Shown here: in pieces, positions 1 through 11,808 of the stretch | How the letters are laid out: every line of letters begins with the position of its first letter | Position numbering within the stretch: the first letter of the stretch is position 1 | Assembly: GCF_000772105.1 (NCBI RefSeq) | Contig: NZ_CP009354.1 | Coordinates: forward strand, 2,232,001 to 2,296,000 | Length of the DNA stretch: 64,000 nucleotides | Direction of reading: 5' to 3' | Origin: Vibrio tubiashii ATCC 19109 | GTDB lineage: Bacteria > Pseudomonadota > Gammaproteobacteria > Enterobacterales > Vibrionaceae | The notes under the pieces: model-generated | Database searches by the model: none | Seen by the model: only the letters and a program-made list of their open reading frames with translations | Told to the model about the DNA's origin: nothing | Translations under genes and position numbers: made by a program

Positions 1-1632
1 CTTGCCTACATTGGTCTTTGGTAAGTCATCTTTAAACTCAACGATTTTTGGCACCTTGTAGCCTGTTAAATGTTCGCGACAGTGAGCAATAATCTCTTCT
101 TTAGTTAAGCTAGGATCGCGCTTAACCACATAGATCTTAACCAGTTCACCCGACACTTCATGTGGCTGACCGATGGCTGCGACCTCTAGCACTTTACCAT
201 GAAGCGCGACAACATCTTCTATCTCGTTTGGATAGACGTTGAAGCCAGAGACAAGAATCATATCTTTCTTACGATCAACAATGTGGATCAAGCCTTCATC
301 GTCAAACTTAACAATATCACCCGTCGATAACCAACCTTCGGCATTGATCACCTCTTTGGTCGCTTCTGGGCGCTGCCAATAACCTTGCATAACTTGAGGT
401 CCACGAACCTGAAGTTCACCGACTTCAGTATTTGCCACTGGATTACCCTCGTCATCAACAATACGAACTTCGGTAGAAGGAACCGGCAAGCCAATTGCTC
501 CCGTGTAGTCAGTAAGATCGTACGGGTTACCTGTAACTAATGGAGAACATTCTGTTAGCCCGTAACCTTCAAGTAAGTGAATCCCTGTGGTCTTTTTCCA
601 CTGTTCTGCGACTGCACGCTGCACAGCCATACCACCGCCCACAGAAAGTTTGAGTTTGCTGAAGTCGAGCTCTTGGAAATCTTCGTTGTTCACAAGTGCA
701 TTAAACAGGGTATTAACGCCGGTAATTGCCGTAAACGGGTATTTCTGTAGCTCTTTAATAAAGCCAGGAATATCACGAGGGTTAGTGATCAGCAGGTTCT
801 GCCCACCCATCTCAATAAACAGCAAACAGTTTACCGTCAGTGCAAACACATGATAGAGCGGTAATGCAGTAACAACCAGTTCACGACCTTCAGATAAAAC
901 AGGGCCATAAGCGCCTTTTGCTTGTAAAACGTTAGCAATCATATTGCGATGAGTCAGAATCGCACCTTTTGCGACCCCTGTTGTGCCACCGGTGTACTGC
1001 AAGAAGGCGATATCATCACCAGACATGAAAGGCTTCACATACTGTAGACGACGACCATTGTGAAGTGCCTTACGCATGGAGATTGCGCCAGGTAGGTCAT
1101 ACTTAGGCACCATGCCTTTAACATACTTAACGACGAAGTCGACCAAAGTACCTTTTGCACGAGGTAACATCTGCCCGAGACTGGTTAACACCACATGTTT
1201 AACAGGCGTGTTATCAACAACTTGTTCAAGCGTATTGGCAAAATTCGATACGATAACAATCGCTTTTGCGCCGGAGTCATTTAGCTGATGCTCTAGCTCA
1301 CGCGGGGTGTATAGCGGATTCACGTTGACCGCAATTAACCCTGCACGTAGCACACCAAACAAGGCAACTGGATATTGCAGCAGATTAGGCATCATCAAAG
1401 CGACACGATCACCCTTTTGTAACTTCAGTTCATTTTGCAAGTAAGCTGCAAACGCTCGGCTACGCTCTTCCAGTTTGCGAAATGTCATCACCGAGCCCAT
1501 GTTCATAAAAGCAGGCTGGTCGGCATACTTTTGAACTGACTGTTCAAACATTTCCACTAATGATGGGTATTGATCTGGGTCGATATGCTCTGGCACATCT
1601 TCTGGATAGCGTGATAACCAAGGTTTATCCAC
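1..1632 (-). CDS. fadD: Long-chain-fatty-acid--CoA ligase FadD (C-terminus cut by window edge)
   Basis: Acyl-CoA synthetase that activates exogenous long-chain fatty acids with ATP and CoA at the inner membrane, the entry step to beta-oxidation. The reading frame opens with GTG at 1632 behind a GAGGAG ribosome site and encodes [17 protein letters not shown], the usual Vibrio FadD N-terminus. The AMP-binding signature region lies near 960-1010 and the closing segment ends in KTNVGK, so only about 20 residues are missing at the left edge. It is the last gene of a minus-strand block shared with E. coli (tsaB-yeaY-fadD). A 112-bp gap separates it from the hydrolase gene upstream, leaving room for its own promoter; only a poor FadR-like match is seen there. 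Confidence 0.95.
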   Translation of the reverse strand, partial: MDKPWLSRYPEDVPEHIDPDQYPSLVEMFEQSVQKYADQPAFMNMGSVMTFRKLEERSRAFAAYLQNELKLQKGDRVALMMPNLLQYPVALFGVLRAGLIAVNVNPLYTPRELEHQLNDSGAKAIVIVSNFANTLEQVVDNTPVKHVVLTSLGQMLPRAKGTLVDFVVKYVKGMVPKYDLPGAISMRKALHNGRRLQYVKPFMSGDDIAFLQYTGGTTGVAKGAILTHRNMIANVLQAKGAYGPVLSEGRELVVTALPLYHVFALTVNCLLFIEMGGQNLLITNPRDIPGFIKELQKYPFTAITGVNTLFNALVNNEDFQELDFSKLKLSVGGGMAVQRAVAEQWKKTTGIHLLEGYGLTECSPLVTGNPYDLTDYTGAIGLPVPSTEVRIVDDEGNPVANTEVGELQVRGPQVMQGYWQRPEATKEVINAEGWLSTGDIVKFDDEGLIHIVDRKKDMILVSGFNVYPNEIEDVVALHGKVLEVAAIGQPHEVSGELVKIYVVKRDPSLTKEEIIAHCREHLTGYKVPKIVEFKDDLPKTNVGK

Positions 1633-1744
1633 GGTAAAACTCCTCGAAATTAACTGGCTGTCATCTGAGTGAAAAGCTCTATTTTCAACGTCGTCTATTA
1701 CAGCACAGGCGAAGCCCTTGAGCACGAAAGTCTCAAACACTTGT

Positions 1745-2599
1745 TTAAATTTTGTTAACTAAACCAAAAATTAGGTTAGATACTCTAGAAGGAGCTTGCA
1801 GATGACAGTGATGACCTCCTTCGATCATCTCAAAATGAGTGGAATCTGAAGCATCAAGCTGAAAAGACTGCAAATAAGAAAAGCCTTCGTTGCCTAGAAT
1901 GACAAGTTGTGGGCAAGTCACTTGTAGGCGAAAAGACTCGGCGTGTTCAAATGACATTCGATAAAGAGACTGGCTTTGCAGCTTTACATCGTGCCGCCAT
2001 ATCCAGCCAGACTGATGAGCTTCAAGCCCACGCAGTATAATTGGAGCAATTAGTTCAGACTGTATCTGATTTACCTTTGCTCGCCTCTCTATCGCTTCTT
2101 GTTCAGACAACATAACGCGAGTTGGCTTTCTACGAATTCTTTGACGACTCAGCACGCCTTCTCTTAAACGAGAAACCGTATCTTGCGCTTTTTCAGCCAA
2201 AGGTCCGTATCCTTCTATCTGAACCAAGCCACTGACTTGTTCAGGAAAGGCGGCACTATAGCAACTTGCAATCAAAGCACCAAGAGAATGCCCTACTAGT
2301 ACCAGTCTGTTTGGTGATAAGTTAGCCAAAAACTGATAAACATCGTCAATATAGTCGTGAAAAGGATAGAAATTACTGGCTTCCTTGTGGCTAGAAAGGC
2401 CGTGACCCGGTAAATCGATTGCGCATAAGTGCCAATCCGGTTTAAGAGTGTGGAGAGAGGCCATCACGGATTCAAAACTCGCCGCGTTGTCTAACCAGCC
2501 ATGTAAAAAAACGACCGAAAGTTCGGCCGTTTCACTGTATCCATATTCGATGGTTGCGATATGTCCATTAAGGATCTCGCGTTTTCGTTCGTCGCGCAT
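1745..2599 (-). CDS. Alpha/beta hydrolase
   Basis: Alpha/beta-hydrolase fold protein of 284 aa, probably a cytoplasmic esterase or thioesterase-like enzyme of unknown substrate. Visible are the oxyanion strand [10 protein letters not shown] (about residues 29-38), the nucleophile elbow GHSLG (about 103-107) and the late histidine in GGHHCHL near the C-terminus; the acid is likely the Asp or Glu around residues 230-245. No signal peptide. Its ATG overlaps the stop codon of the slp gene by one base (TAATG), so the two are translationally coupled. The position next to fadD hints at a lipid or acyl-ester role, but that is inference. Confidence 0.85.
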   Translation of the reverse strand: MRDERKREILNGHIATIEYGYSETAELSVVFLHGWLDNAASFESVMASLHTLKPDWHLCAIDLPGHGLSSHKEASNFYPFHDYIDDVYQFLANLSPNRLVLVGHSLGALIASCYSAAFPEQVSGLVQIEGYGPLAEKAQDTVSRLREGVLSRQRIRRKPTRVMLSEQEAIERRAKVNQIQSELIAPIILRGLEAHQSGWIWRHDVKLQSQSLYRMSFEHAESFRLQVTCPQLVILGNEGFSYLQSFQLDASDSTHFEMIEGGHHCHLQAPSRVSNLIFGLVNKI

Positions 2600-3153
2600 T
2601 ACTTCACTTCTTGAATCACTTTGCCCTGTCTGGTTCCATAACGAACATCGCTACAGTAGAGACCGCGACAAGGATAGAGGTAGCTGTCGAAATCATGGAC
2701 TATGATACGCTCTTCAATACGCCACAAATGAAAGCCACTCGCCTTCATCACTGGGAAGTCATAAGAATAGTCACCAACTTTACCTTGTTCTCGGCCTTGG
2801 CTTTTTCCAAGTAACGAGATAAGACGCCCCTCAGACAAGGTTACCGGATCAGCAAAACCATCAACATAGGCGACAAAACGGCCTTGTGGCTCTTGGTTGA
2901 TATCTGGTTTACCCACAGAATTTATCGGCAGATTAACCACTTCAATACGAGTTTGATCTTTAAGGTTCTTTACATCAGCGATCAATCCGCCCAGTCTTAC
3001 CTCAGCGTTAGCTTGAGCCTCCGGTTGCCACTCTTGATAACTGGTAACAACATCTGGGTTTTCGGTTTTGAGGTTTTCAGGTAGAGAGCTACAAGCGGAA
3101 AGCAAAACTACGGCAGCCAGCGCACACAAAAAACGAAAAGGTCGTTGAGTCAT
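2599..3153 (-). CDS. slp: Slp/YeaY family outer-membrane lipoprotein
   Basis: Outer-membrane lipoprotein of the Slp family (PF03843), about 184 aa. The N-terminus MTQRPFRFLCALAAVV is a signal peptide ending in the lipobox LSAC, with the lipidated Cys near residue 21; the next residues (SS) predict outer-membrane sorting by Lol. The frame extends four codons upstream to a TTG, but ATG at 3153 is the sensible start. E. coli has the paralogue yeaY between tsaB and fadD, so this is the positional orthologue. Function in the family is unclear (stationary-phase/starvation-inducible in E. coli). Coupled to the hydrolase gene downstream. Confidence 0.88.
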   Translation of the reverse strand: MTQRPFRFLCALAAVVLLSACSSLPENLKTENPDVVTSYQEWQPEAQANAEVRLGGLIADVKNLKDQTRIEVVNLPINSVGKPDINQEPQGRFVAYVDGFADPVTLSEGRLISLLGKSQGREQGKVGDYSYDFPVMKASGFHLWRIEERIIVHDFDSYLYPCRGLYCSDVRYGTRQGKVIQEVK

Positions 3154-3174
3154 AACGTCACACAAAGTCTTAAT

Positions 3175-3477
3175 TTAGATATAGATATCGACACCCAGCA
3201 GCTGTGAAAGTTCCTCGCGCTTAGCTTGGTTCATCACGTCCATATATTCTTCCATCGCTTTACGGCTGCGGCCTTCAGGAAGATCATATTGGACTTGCGC
3301 TTTATGAATCTCGGATTCATTGACATGACGGATAGAGTGCGCCACCGCGTTAGCCACCTTAGTGGGTTGGCTAACCGCAGCTTTATCGCCAGATTTTTTA
3401 ACCTCGTTCTTCTTATTGGCTTTGTTGGCCCTATTTGGTCCGGGAACCGAAGGAGGTAATCCGTTGATTGATACCAT
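3175..3477 (-). CDS. Small conserved hypothetical protein
   Basis: A 100-aa, charged protein with no signal peptide or membrane segment. The first 50 residues are rich in Lys, Asn, Pro and Gly and look disordered; the second half is amphipathic and probably helical, ending in QLLGVDIYI. The start ATG at 3477 has a GGAAAG site. It lies between tsaB and slp, 21 bp before slp, and seems co-transcribed with them. I recognise no domain. I recall similar small proteins beside tsaB in other vibrios, but give no function. Confidence 0.7.
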   Translation of the reverse strand: MVSINGLPPSVPGPNRANKANKKNEVKKSGDKAAVSQPTKVANAVAHSIRHVNESEIHKAQVQYDLPEGRSRKAMEEYMDVMNQAKREELSQLLGVDIYI

Positions 3478-3511
3478 ACTTTCCGCTTATGCCTTATTTG
3501 TCCTGTCTAAA

Positions 3512-4213
3512 CTACTCTCTACCTGGCAGTTTTTTCCAAGCAACCGTATCACGCAGATAAACTGGGCTTGCCTCTTCCGCATCAACCGTATTGCCTTTCA
3601 CTAGTTCAAACTTCGCCAGTTGAACAATGTCTTCCGCGTCGGGGAATAAAACATCACTCTTCTCTGTGGTAAATTTTACACCAGCAAGTTGTTCTGTATA
3701 CGCATCCCAACCTGTACCTGCCGTCAACCATTGCTGGTCATCCGCGGCACTGTTGTCCGAAACTAATTGAGGGGGAGTGACACATTCAGCATCTACAGCA
3801 TGCCAAGTGCCATCTTCTTGACGAGTAAAACGTCCCCAGTAAACCTCGCTCATACGTGCGTCAATCGCTGTTGCCACATGGCTTACACCTTGTTTTCGGT
3901 ATACACCTTGTGCCATTGCTTCCAACGTAGAAACACCGATCATTGGTAAATCTGCACCGAACGCTAAACCTTGTGCAATACCAATGCCAATTCGAACACC
4001 CGTAAAGCTGCCCGGGCCGCGACCAAATGCGAGCGCGTCCAACTCAGTAAGGTTAACCCCAGCTTCTTTTAGTACTTCATCCACCATCGGGAGTACTTTT
4101 TTGGTGTGGTCTCTAGGTGCAACTTCACTGCGCACGTAAACTTTATCGTCAACTAAAAGAGCAACAGAACAGTTCTCGGTTGCTGTATCTAGAGCAAGGA
4201 TCTTTACACTCAT
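3512..4213 (-). CDS. tsaB: tRNA threonylcarbamoyladenosine biosynthesis protein TsaB
   Basis: TsaB (YeaZ), 233 aa, the non-catalytic ASKHA-fold partner of TsaD in making t6A37 on ANN-decoding tRNAs. The N-terminus [20 protein letters not shown] is the phosphate-1 strand of the family, and [21 protein letters not shown] (about residues 64-84) is its hallmark glycine-rich segment. Length matches E. coli (231 aa). An essential core gene in the conserved yoaA-tsaB-slp-fadD order; 84 bp separate it from yoaA. Confidence 0.96.
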   Translation of the reverse strand: MSVKILALDTATENCSVALLVDDKVYVRSEVAPRDHTKKVLPMVDEVLKEAGVNLTELDALAFGRGPGSFTGVRIGIGIAQGLAFGADLPMIGVSTLEAMAQGVYRKQGVSHVATAIDARMSEVYWGRFTRQEDGTWHAVDAECVTPPQLVSDNSAADDQQWLTAGTGWDAYTEQLAGVKFTTEKSDVLFPDAEDIVQLAKFELVKGNTVDAEEASPVYLRDTVAWKKLPGRE

Positions 4214-4297
4214 TGATATCTCTGGTTATTCGTTTGTATTGGTTGTCGGCTTGTGGGCACAAACGGCTCAAGCGAGTCGTTAGCATGTCACATACCA

Positions 4298-6211
4298 TCA
4301 TTGATTATGTTCGAGAAAATCCTGCACCAAAGCTAAATCTCGGGTACGAGGTATCGGTGGTAAACTCGCAAGGAAAACGCCACCGTATTCACGGGTCACT
4401 AGCCGATTATCACAGATAATTAGCGCCCCTTTATCGTTCTTATCTCGAATAAGTCGCCCTACCCCCTGCTTCAAAGTGATGACCGCATCCGGAATTTGTA
4501 CCTGAGAAAACGGGTCACCGCCTTTAAGCTGACAATCTTCGATTCGCGCCTTTAACAGCGGGTCATCGGGGGCAGTAAACGGTAATTTGTCGATGATAAC
4601 ACAGCTCAGTGCGTCACCTCTAACATCTATCCCTTCCCAAAACGCGCCTGTCGCAACGAGCAAGGCATTACCTAGTTCCATAAACTCAGCGAGGGTTTTC
4701 TGTTTGCTGGTCTCCCCTTGCATCAATACAGGAACAGTTAAGCGTTCTCTGAATCTTTCTCCCAGCTCTTTCATCATGCTGTGAGACGTGCAAAGGAAGA
4801 AACATCGGCCTTGGTTTTGCTCAATCACTGGCGTTAGCATATTGACCAGTTTATCCGCCATACCTGGGCTATTGGGCTCTGGGAGGTATCTTGGTACACA
4901 TAAACGCGCTTGAGTTTGATAGTCAAAAGGGCTTGGCAGTGACATTTGCGCCTGAGGTTTCAAACCTAAACGGGACGTGAAATGACCGAAGTCATCATTT
5001 ACAGCAAGCGTCGCCGAAGTAAATATCCAAGCTCCCTGCTTCAACTCAATTTGTTCATGGAACTTATCGGCAACCGTAAGCGGCGTAATGTGCAAGGTGA
5101 AATGGCGCGGTGTAGTTTCGTACCAGTAGGAATATCCTGTAATGGAGACATCACATACCCTATCCAGTCGCGCCTTTATGGTATTTGCTCTTTCAAACGC
5201 ACTATCAAGTAATTGGCTTCTACCCAGAGCGAGTTTGACGACCTCAATAACAAAGTCGAGTGCGTCTTCTAAACGTCGCAGCTCACGGCCAATAGATGGA
5301 GAAGTGACCGCCTCACGCCAGTTGCCACGAAAACCTGGCTCTCCTAATACGATTCTCAAATCCATTGCGGTTTGATATAGCTTTTCTCCCGCTTTTTGCA
5401 ATTGACGCATGTCTTTTACTTCGGTTCGGTAAGCAATCTCAATATCTTTGCATAACTCTTGAATCTGGCGGCTAGACAGCGACTGACCAAAATATTGGCT
5501 GGCGATATCCGGGAGCTGGTGCGCTTCGTCGAAAACAAACACTTCAGCTTCAGGAATCAACTCACCAAAGCCGGTTTCTTTAATCGCTAGATCGGCTAGA
5601 AACAAGTGGTGGTTGACCACAACTACATCAGCATCCATCGCCTTTTTTCTCGCTTTAAGTACAAAGCACTCTTGGTAACTCGGGCATTCTTTACCTAGGC
5701 AATTGTCGTTGGTTGAGGTAATGGTTGGAATAACCGGACTGTCTTCAGCGATGGCATCACAATCACCAAGATCGCCAGTTTTGGTTTCTGACGACCAACT
5801 GCGCACCTTTACCAATTGACTAAGCAAAGTTGGATCCGCACTTTGGTTGTGGCTTTCAACCATCTGACGACTCAAGCGGTCTAAACAAAGGTAGTTTGCC
5901 CGACCTTTCAACAATGCAACCTGACCGTAAAAACCTAACGCATTAGTCATTAACGGCAAATCACGGTGAAACAGTTGTTCTTGGAGGTTTTTCGAGCCCG
6001 TGCTGATAATGGTTTTCTTACCACTTAACAGAGCTGGCACCAAATAGGCGAAAGTTTTACCTGTCCCTGTTCCGGCTTCAACGACCACCTGACTTTGGCT
6101 TTTGATTGCACTTGCCACCGCTTCAGCCATATCGAGCTGAGCTTGACGCGGTTGAAAGCCAGGTATTGCTTTACCTAGCGCTCCCTCAGAGGAGAAGGTC
6201 TTTGAAATCAT
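4298..6211 (-). CDS. yoaA: ATP-dependent DNA helicase YoaA (DinG/XPD family)
   Basis: Superfamily 2 iron-sulfur helicase, 637 aa from ATG at 6211 (a TTG two codons earlier is less likely). Walker A reads EAGTGTGKT (about residues 43-51), the DEAH box is VFDEAHQLPD (about 227-236), and four cysteines near residues 110-180 (NYLCLDR and CLGKECPSYQEC) form the 4Fe-4S cluster. The C-terminal motif VI is QGVGRLIRD. E. coli YoaA works with HolC in replication fork repair and tolerance of chain terminators. The neighbour of tsaB in E. coli as well. Confidence 0.95.
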   Translation of the reverse strand: MISKTFSSEGALGKAIPGFQPRQAQLDMAEAVASAIKSQSQVVVEAGTGTGKTFAYLVPALLSGKKTIISTGSKNLQEQLFHRDLPLMTNALGFYGQVALLKGRANYLCLDRLSRQMVESHNQSADPTLLSQLVKVRSWSSETKTGDLGDCDAIAEDSPVIPTITSTNDNCLGKECPSYQECFVLKARKKAMDADVVVVNHHLFLADLAIKETGFGELIPEAEVFVFDEAHQLPDIASQYFGQSLSSRQIQELCKDIEIAYRTEVKDMRQLQKAGEKLYQTAMDLRIVLGEPGFRGNWREAVTSPSIGRELRRLEDALDFVIEVVKLALGRSQLLDSAFERANTIKARLDRVCDVSITGYSYWYETTPRHFTLHITPLTVADKFHEQIELKQGAWIFTSATLAVNDDFGHFTSRLGLKPQAQMSLPSPFDYQTQARLCVPRYLPEPNSPGMADKLVNMLTPVIEQNQGRCFFLCTSHSMMKELGERFRERLTVPVLMQGETSKQKTLAEFMELGNALLVATGAFWEGIDVRGDALSCVIIDKLPFTAPDDPLLKARIEDCQLKGGDPFSQVQIPDAVITLKQGVGRLIRDKNDKGALIICDNRLVTREYGGVFLASLPPIPRTRDLALVQDFLEHNQ

Positions 6212-6302
6212 GCACAACAGAGAGTTAATAAAGGGGGAGAGATTATGGCAGTTTTTGCACCAAGGCGCGAATGAGATTTTCGCGCCTAAGCAGCCTCAGA
6301 GA

Positions 6303-6506
6303 TTAGCGTTTATTGAGGTAACGGTTTAACCAAGCAGGACCAGAAAATCCGTCTTGTTGGTCATCCATCATGGCACGTGCGGCTTCACTTGGGGAGGCAC
6401 GGTTTTCCCACATTTCATCTAAGATTTCTTCGTCTAGTTCTTTGCCACCAGTTAAGGCGCTTACTCGTTCAGAATACAATTTACGGGCTAGTAGCTCTTT
6501 ATCCAT
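6303..6506 (-). CDS. Small conserved hypothetical protein (67 aa)
   Basis: A 67-residue acidic protein starting MDKELLARKLYSERVSAL, with ATG at 6506 preceded by AGGTGG at good spacing; a longer GTG-initiated form would swallow this site. No signal peptide, membrane segment or cysteine is present. The C-terminus PAWLNRYLNKR is basic. It lies 91 bp upstream of yoaA on the same strand and may share its transcript. Clear ribosome site and codon bias support a real gene; function unknown. Confidence 0.65.
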   Translation of the reverse strand: MDKELLARKLYSERVSALTGGKELDEEILDEMWENRASPSEAARAMMDDQQDGFSGPAWLNRYLNKR

Positions 6507-6703
6507 ACATACCACCTAAAAGACACGCTAAGAGAACAAACACTCTTCAAATAACCTCAGCCAATCGGTTAACTCAGATTAATTGTTGAAACCAACTCGA
6601 TATTAGTTTAATTGTAGCTTCAATACTGCGGGTGACCTCACCGTTCGGATGCCCGTAAAAAATTCACAATACAAAAAAAATAATTCACGGAAGTTTGAAC
6701 CTA

Positions 6704-7537
6704 ATGGAAAAGAAAACACTACTGACACACTGCACTGACGCCCCAGGTCTTATTTCAAAGATCACCAACATTTGTTACAAACACCAACTCAATATTATTC
6801 ACAACAACGAGTTTGTAGATAACACTAGCGGTCACTTCTTTATGCGTACTGAGCTTGAAGGTTACTTCAATGATCAGACCTTTTTAGCCGACCTCGACCA
6901 AGCTTTGCCAGAGGGTGCTAAGCGTAAATTGATAGGTTCAAATCGCAAGCGAGTCGTCATTCTTGTCACCAAAGAAGCCCACTGCTTGGGTGATATCTTA
7001 ATGAAGAATTACGACGGAAGCTTGGATGTTGAAATCGCTGCTGTCGTGGGTAACTACGATACTTTGCAGAGCCTAACTGAGAAATTTGATATCCCTTATC
7101 ACTACGTTTCTCATGAAGGGTTGAATCGTGAAGAGCACGAGAAAAAGATGCTGGAAGTTATCGACCAGTACCAAGCAGATTACTTAGTTCTTGCTAAATA
7201 CATGCGTGTACTGACTCCTTCTTTTGTCGAAAAGTACCACCACAAGATTATTAATATTCACCATAGTTTCTTGCCTGCTTTCATTGGTGCTAAACCATAC
7301 CAGCAAGCTTATGAGCGCGGCGTAAAAATCATTGGCGCCACAGCGCACTTTGTAACTAACGATCTCGATGAAGGTCCAATCATCAAGCAAGACGTTATTC
7401 CAGTGGATCACAACTTTAGCGCGCAAGATATGGCGCAAGCGGGTCGTGACGTTGAAAAGAACGTATTGAGCAAAGCCCTCAACAAAGTACTCAATGATCA
7501 CGTCTTTGTTTACGGCAATAAGACCGTAATCCTTTAA
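6704..7537 (+). CDS. purU: Formyltetrahydrofolate deformylase PurU
   Basis: Hydrolyses 10-formyl-THF to THF and formate, balancing one-carbon pools and supplying formate to PurT. 277 aa. An N-terminal ACT domain (residues 1-80, TDAPGLISKITNI) precedes a formyltransferase domain with the catalytic segment INIHHSFLPAF and IGATAHFV/DEGPII, giving the Asn-His-Asp triad of the family. I chose ATG at 6704 with GGAAG ten bases upstream over the TTG at 6695. Monocistronic, closed by a strong hairpin shared with fadH. Confidence 0.95.
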   Translation: MEKKTLLTHCTDAPGLISKITNICYKHQLNIIHNNEFVDNTSGHFFMRTELEGYFNDQTFLADLDQALPEGAKRKLIGSNRKRVVILVTKEAHCLGDILMKNYDGSLDVEIAAVVGNYDTLQSLTEKFDIPYHYVSHEGLNREEHEKKMLEVIDQYQADYLVLAKYMRVLTPSFVEKYHHKIINIHHSFLPAFIGAKPYQQAYERGVKIIGATAHFVTNDLDEGPIIKQDVIPVDHNFSAQDMAQAGRDVEKNVLSKALNKVLNDHVFVYGNKTVIL

Positions 7538-7551
7538 GACGCACAGATACG

Positions 7552-7581
7552 AAAAAGGTCTCTTCGAAAAGAGACCTTTTT
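7552..7581. terminator. Bidirectional terminator purU / fadH
   Basis: Thirteen-base perfect arms (AAAAAGGTCTCTT and its complement) around a CGAA tetraloop, A-run on one side and T-run on the other. It lies between the convergent purU and fadH genes and can end both transcripts. Confidence 0.9.
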
Positions 7582-7602
7582 TTATGATAATCAGATCGTA
7601 AA

Positions 7603-9627
<2,025 letters not shown>

Positions 9628-9633
9628 TTATTG

Positions 9634-9650
9634 TTGTGGTCTGACCACAA
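9634..9650. promoter_or_regulatory. FadR-type operator upstream of fadH
   Basis: TTGTGGTCTGACCACAA is a perfect 7-3-7 dyad containing TGGTCTGACCA, which matches the FadR core TGGTCnGACC(A). It ends 19 bp before the fadH start codon, where FadR would block transcription and acyl-CoA would relieve it. Assignment by consensus comparison only. Confidence 0.75.
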
Positions 9651-9815
9651 TATGAAGAGCTTAAATAAAAATCAAACACCTGTTTACATTTTTGTAACAC
9701 CGATCAATCTTCTGGTTGTTTGGGTATACTAGTTTAAGTAGGATGGAACTTATCTGAACTTAAATGCTCATAGAGCGGATAAGCCTTAATCTGCGGTTTC
9801 CGTAGCGGAGAAAAA

Positions 9816-11666
9816 ATGAAAAAAATATTTAAATTCGTTGGCCTGTTTTTTAAAGGGATTTGGAAGCTCATCACTTTCATTCGTCTTGCCCTCGTCAACC
9901 TGATCTTTTTAGCGAGTATCGGCGTCATCTATTTCATCTACACCAGTGCAGATACACCAACGCCAACAGTGCCAAAAGAGTCGGCACTGATTCTGAATAT
10001 TTCAGGGCCTATCGTCGAACAGCCAACCTATGTAAACCCTATGGATTCATTAACGGGATCTTTCTTTGGTCAAAGCCTGCCTAAAGAAAACGTCTTGTTC
10101 GACATTGTAGACACCATTCGTCACGCCAAAGATGACTCACAAGTGAGTGGTATTGTCCTAGCACTGCGTGATATGCCAGAAACAAACCTGACTAAGCTAC
10201 GTTACATTGCGAAAGCATTGAATGAGTTTAAAGCCTCAGGCAAACCTATTTATGCCGTGGGCGATATGTACAACCAAAGCCAGTACTACCTTGCAAGCTA
10301 CGCAGATAAAATCTACCTCGCTCCAGACGGCGCAGTGATGCTCAAAGGCTACAGTGCTTATACTCTGTACTATAAAACCTTGCTAGAAAATCTGGACGTG
10401 AATACGCATGTCTTCCGAGTCGGTACTTACAAATCTGCTATCGAGCCGTTTGTCCGCGACGACATGTCTAAAGAAGCCAAAGCGTCAGCCTCGCGTTGGC
10501 TTGGACAGCTTTGGGGAGCCTATGTAGATGACGTTGCAACAAATCGTCAGCTCTCTGCTGATGCGCTTACTCCAGATATGGATGAGTTCCTAGCTCTACT
10601 CAAAGAAAACCAAGGCGACCTTGCTGCTCTGTCACTCAACGTCGGCTTAGTTGACGAGCTCGCAACACGCCAGCAAGTTCGTAAACGGCTAATCGATGTC
10701 TTCGGTAGCAATGGAGAAGACAGCTACAACTACGTTGATTATTACGAGTATCAATCAACCATGAGCCCAAGCTTTGACTTAGCAGCGGACGACATTGCTG
10801 TGGTAGTGGCAAGTGGTTCTATTATGGATGGTTCTCAGCCACGCGGTACGGTTGGTGGTGATACGGTAGCAGCCCTTCTGCGCCAAGCGCGCAACGATGA
10901 CAAAGTTAAAGCCGTAGTGCTTCGTGTAGACAGCCCTGGAGGCAGTGCATTTGCCTCCGAAGTGATTCGTAATGAAGTAGACGCGCTCAAAGAAGCAGGG
11001 AAACCTGTGGTAGTTTCTATGTCGAGCTTAGCGGCCTCTGGTGGTTACTGGATCTCGATGAGTGCTGACAGCATTGTTGCACAGCCAACCACGCTAACCG
11101 GCTCCATTGGTATCTTTAGTGTTATTACTACCTTTGAAAAAGGCCTTAACAAGCTAGGTATCTACACTGACGGAGTTGGCACATCACCATTCTCTGACGT
11201 TGGTGTTACCACCGGGCTTTCAAAAGGTGCTTCGCAAGCCTTCCAAATGGGCATCGAGCATGGCTACAACCGATTTGTCGGCTTAGTGAGTCAATCGCGC
11301 GAAATCCCTCTCGATAAAGTAGATGGTGTTGCTCAAGGTCGAGTTTGGACAGGACAAGATGCATTAGAACTTGGCTTAATAGATAAAATTGGCGACTTTG
11401 ATGATGCCGTGGCATTAGCCGCTAAAATGGCAGAGGTCGAGAACTACAACTTGTACTGGGTTGAAGAACCACTTTCACCTGCGCAACAAATTGTACAAGA
11501 CTTTATGAACCAAGTCAGTGCATCATTAGGTATCGACGCAACAGCGTTACTGCCCGCAGCATTGCAACCTGTTGCGACACAAGTGATTCAAGATGCCAAT
11601 ATGCTGCAAAGCTACAACGACCCTAAAGGTCAGTATGCTTTCTGTTTAAACTGTCAGGTTCAGTAA
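9816..11666 (+). CDS. sppA: Signal peptide peptidase SppA, 67K type
   Basis: Inner-membrane serine protease (S49) that degrades cleaved signal peptides from the periplasmic side. 616 aa, close to the 618 of E. coli. A transmembrane anchor spans about residues 24-44. The two tandem S49 domains supply the Lys-Ser dyad: Lys206 in GTYKSAIEP and Ser408 in SLAASGGYW. ATG at 9816 follows GCGGAG. A terminator follows at 11686. ansA, its immediate neighbour in E. coli, is displaced by 2.6 kb here. Confidence 0.96.
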   Translation: MKKIFKFVGLFFKGIWKLITFIRLALVNLIFLASIGVIYFIYTSADTPTPTVPKESALILNISGPIVEQPTYVNPMDSLTGSFFGQSLPKENVLFDIVDTIRHAKDDSQVSGIVLALRDMPETNLTKLRYIAKALNEFKASGKPIYAVGDMYNQSQYYLASYADKIYLAPDGAVMLKGYSAYTLYYKTLLENLDVNTHVFRVGTYKSAIEPFVRDDMSKEAKASASRWLGQLWGAYVDDVATNRQLSADALTPDMDEFLALLKENQGDLAALSLNVGLVDELATRQQVRKRLIDVFGSNGEDSYNYVDYYEYQSTMSPSFDLAADDIAVVVASGSIMDGSQPRGTVGGDTVAALLRQARNDDKVKAVVLRVDSPGGSAFASEVIRNEVDALKEAGKPVVVSMSSLAASGGYWISMSADSIVAQPTTLTGSIGIFSVITTFEKGLNKLGIYTDGVGTSPFSDVGVTTGLSKGASQAFQMGIEHGYNRFVGLVSQSREIPLDKVDGVAQGRVWTGQDALELGLIDKIGDFDDAVALAAKMAEVENYNLYWVEEPLSPAQQIVQDFMNQVSASLGIDATALLPAALQPVATQVIQDANMLQSYNDPKGQYAFCLNCQVQ

Positions 11667-11685
11667 AACCTTAGACTGAGCTATT

Positions 11686-11721
11686 AAAGCGCACCTATTG
11701 GCAACACTAGGTGCGCTTTTT
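11686..11721 (+). terminator. sppA terminator
   Basis: Perfect 12-base arms (AAAGCGCACCTA / TAGGTGCGCTTT) with a ten-base loop and a following T-run, 20 bp after the sppA stop. Confidence 0.88.
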
Positions 11722-11808
11722 AGATCAACCGCTCGCTTTTTCTAATGATGCAACAAATCACATAGTATACAATGCGCATATCATTATTAATCTTAACGAA
11801 CGCAAGCC

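Noticed and set aside
1648..1666. FadR-like sequence upstream of fadD (ACTGGCTGTCATCTGAGT)
   Set aside because: Matches the FadR core at too few positions and is not symmetric; much weaker than the fadH site.
6629..6655. CGGG...CCCG hairpin upstream of purU as a riboswitch (glycine or folate related)
   Set aside because: Too small, no conserved riboswitch core or tandem aptamer pattern; no terminator switch seen.
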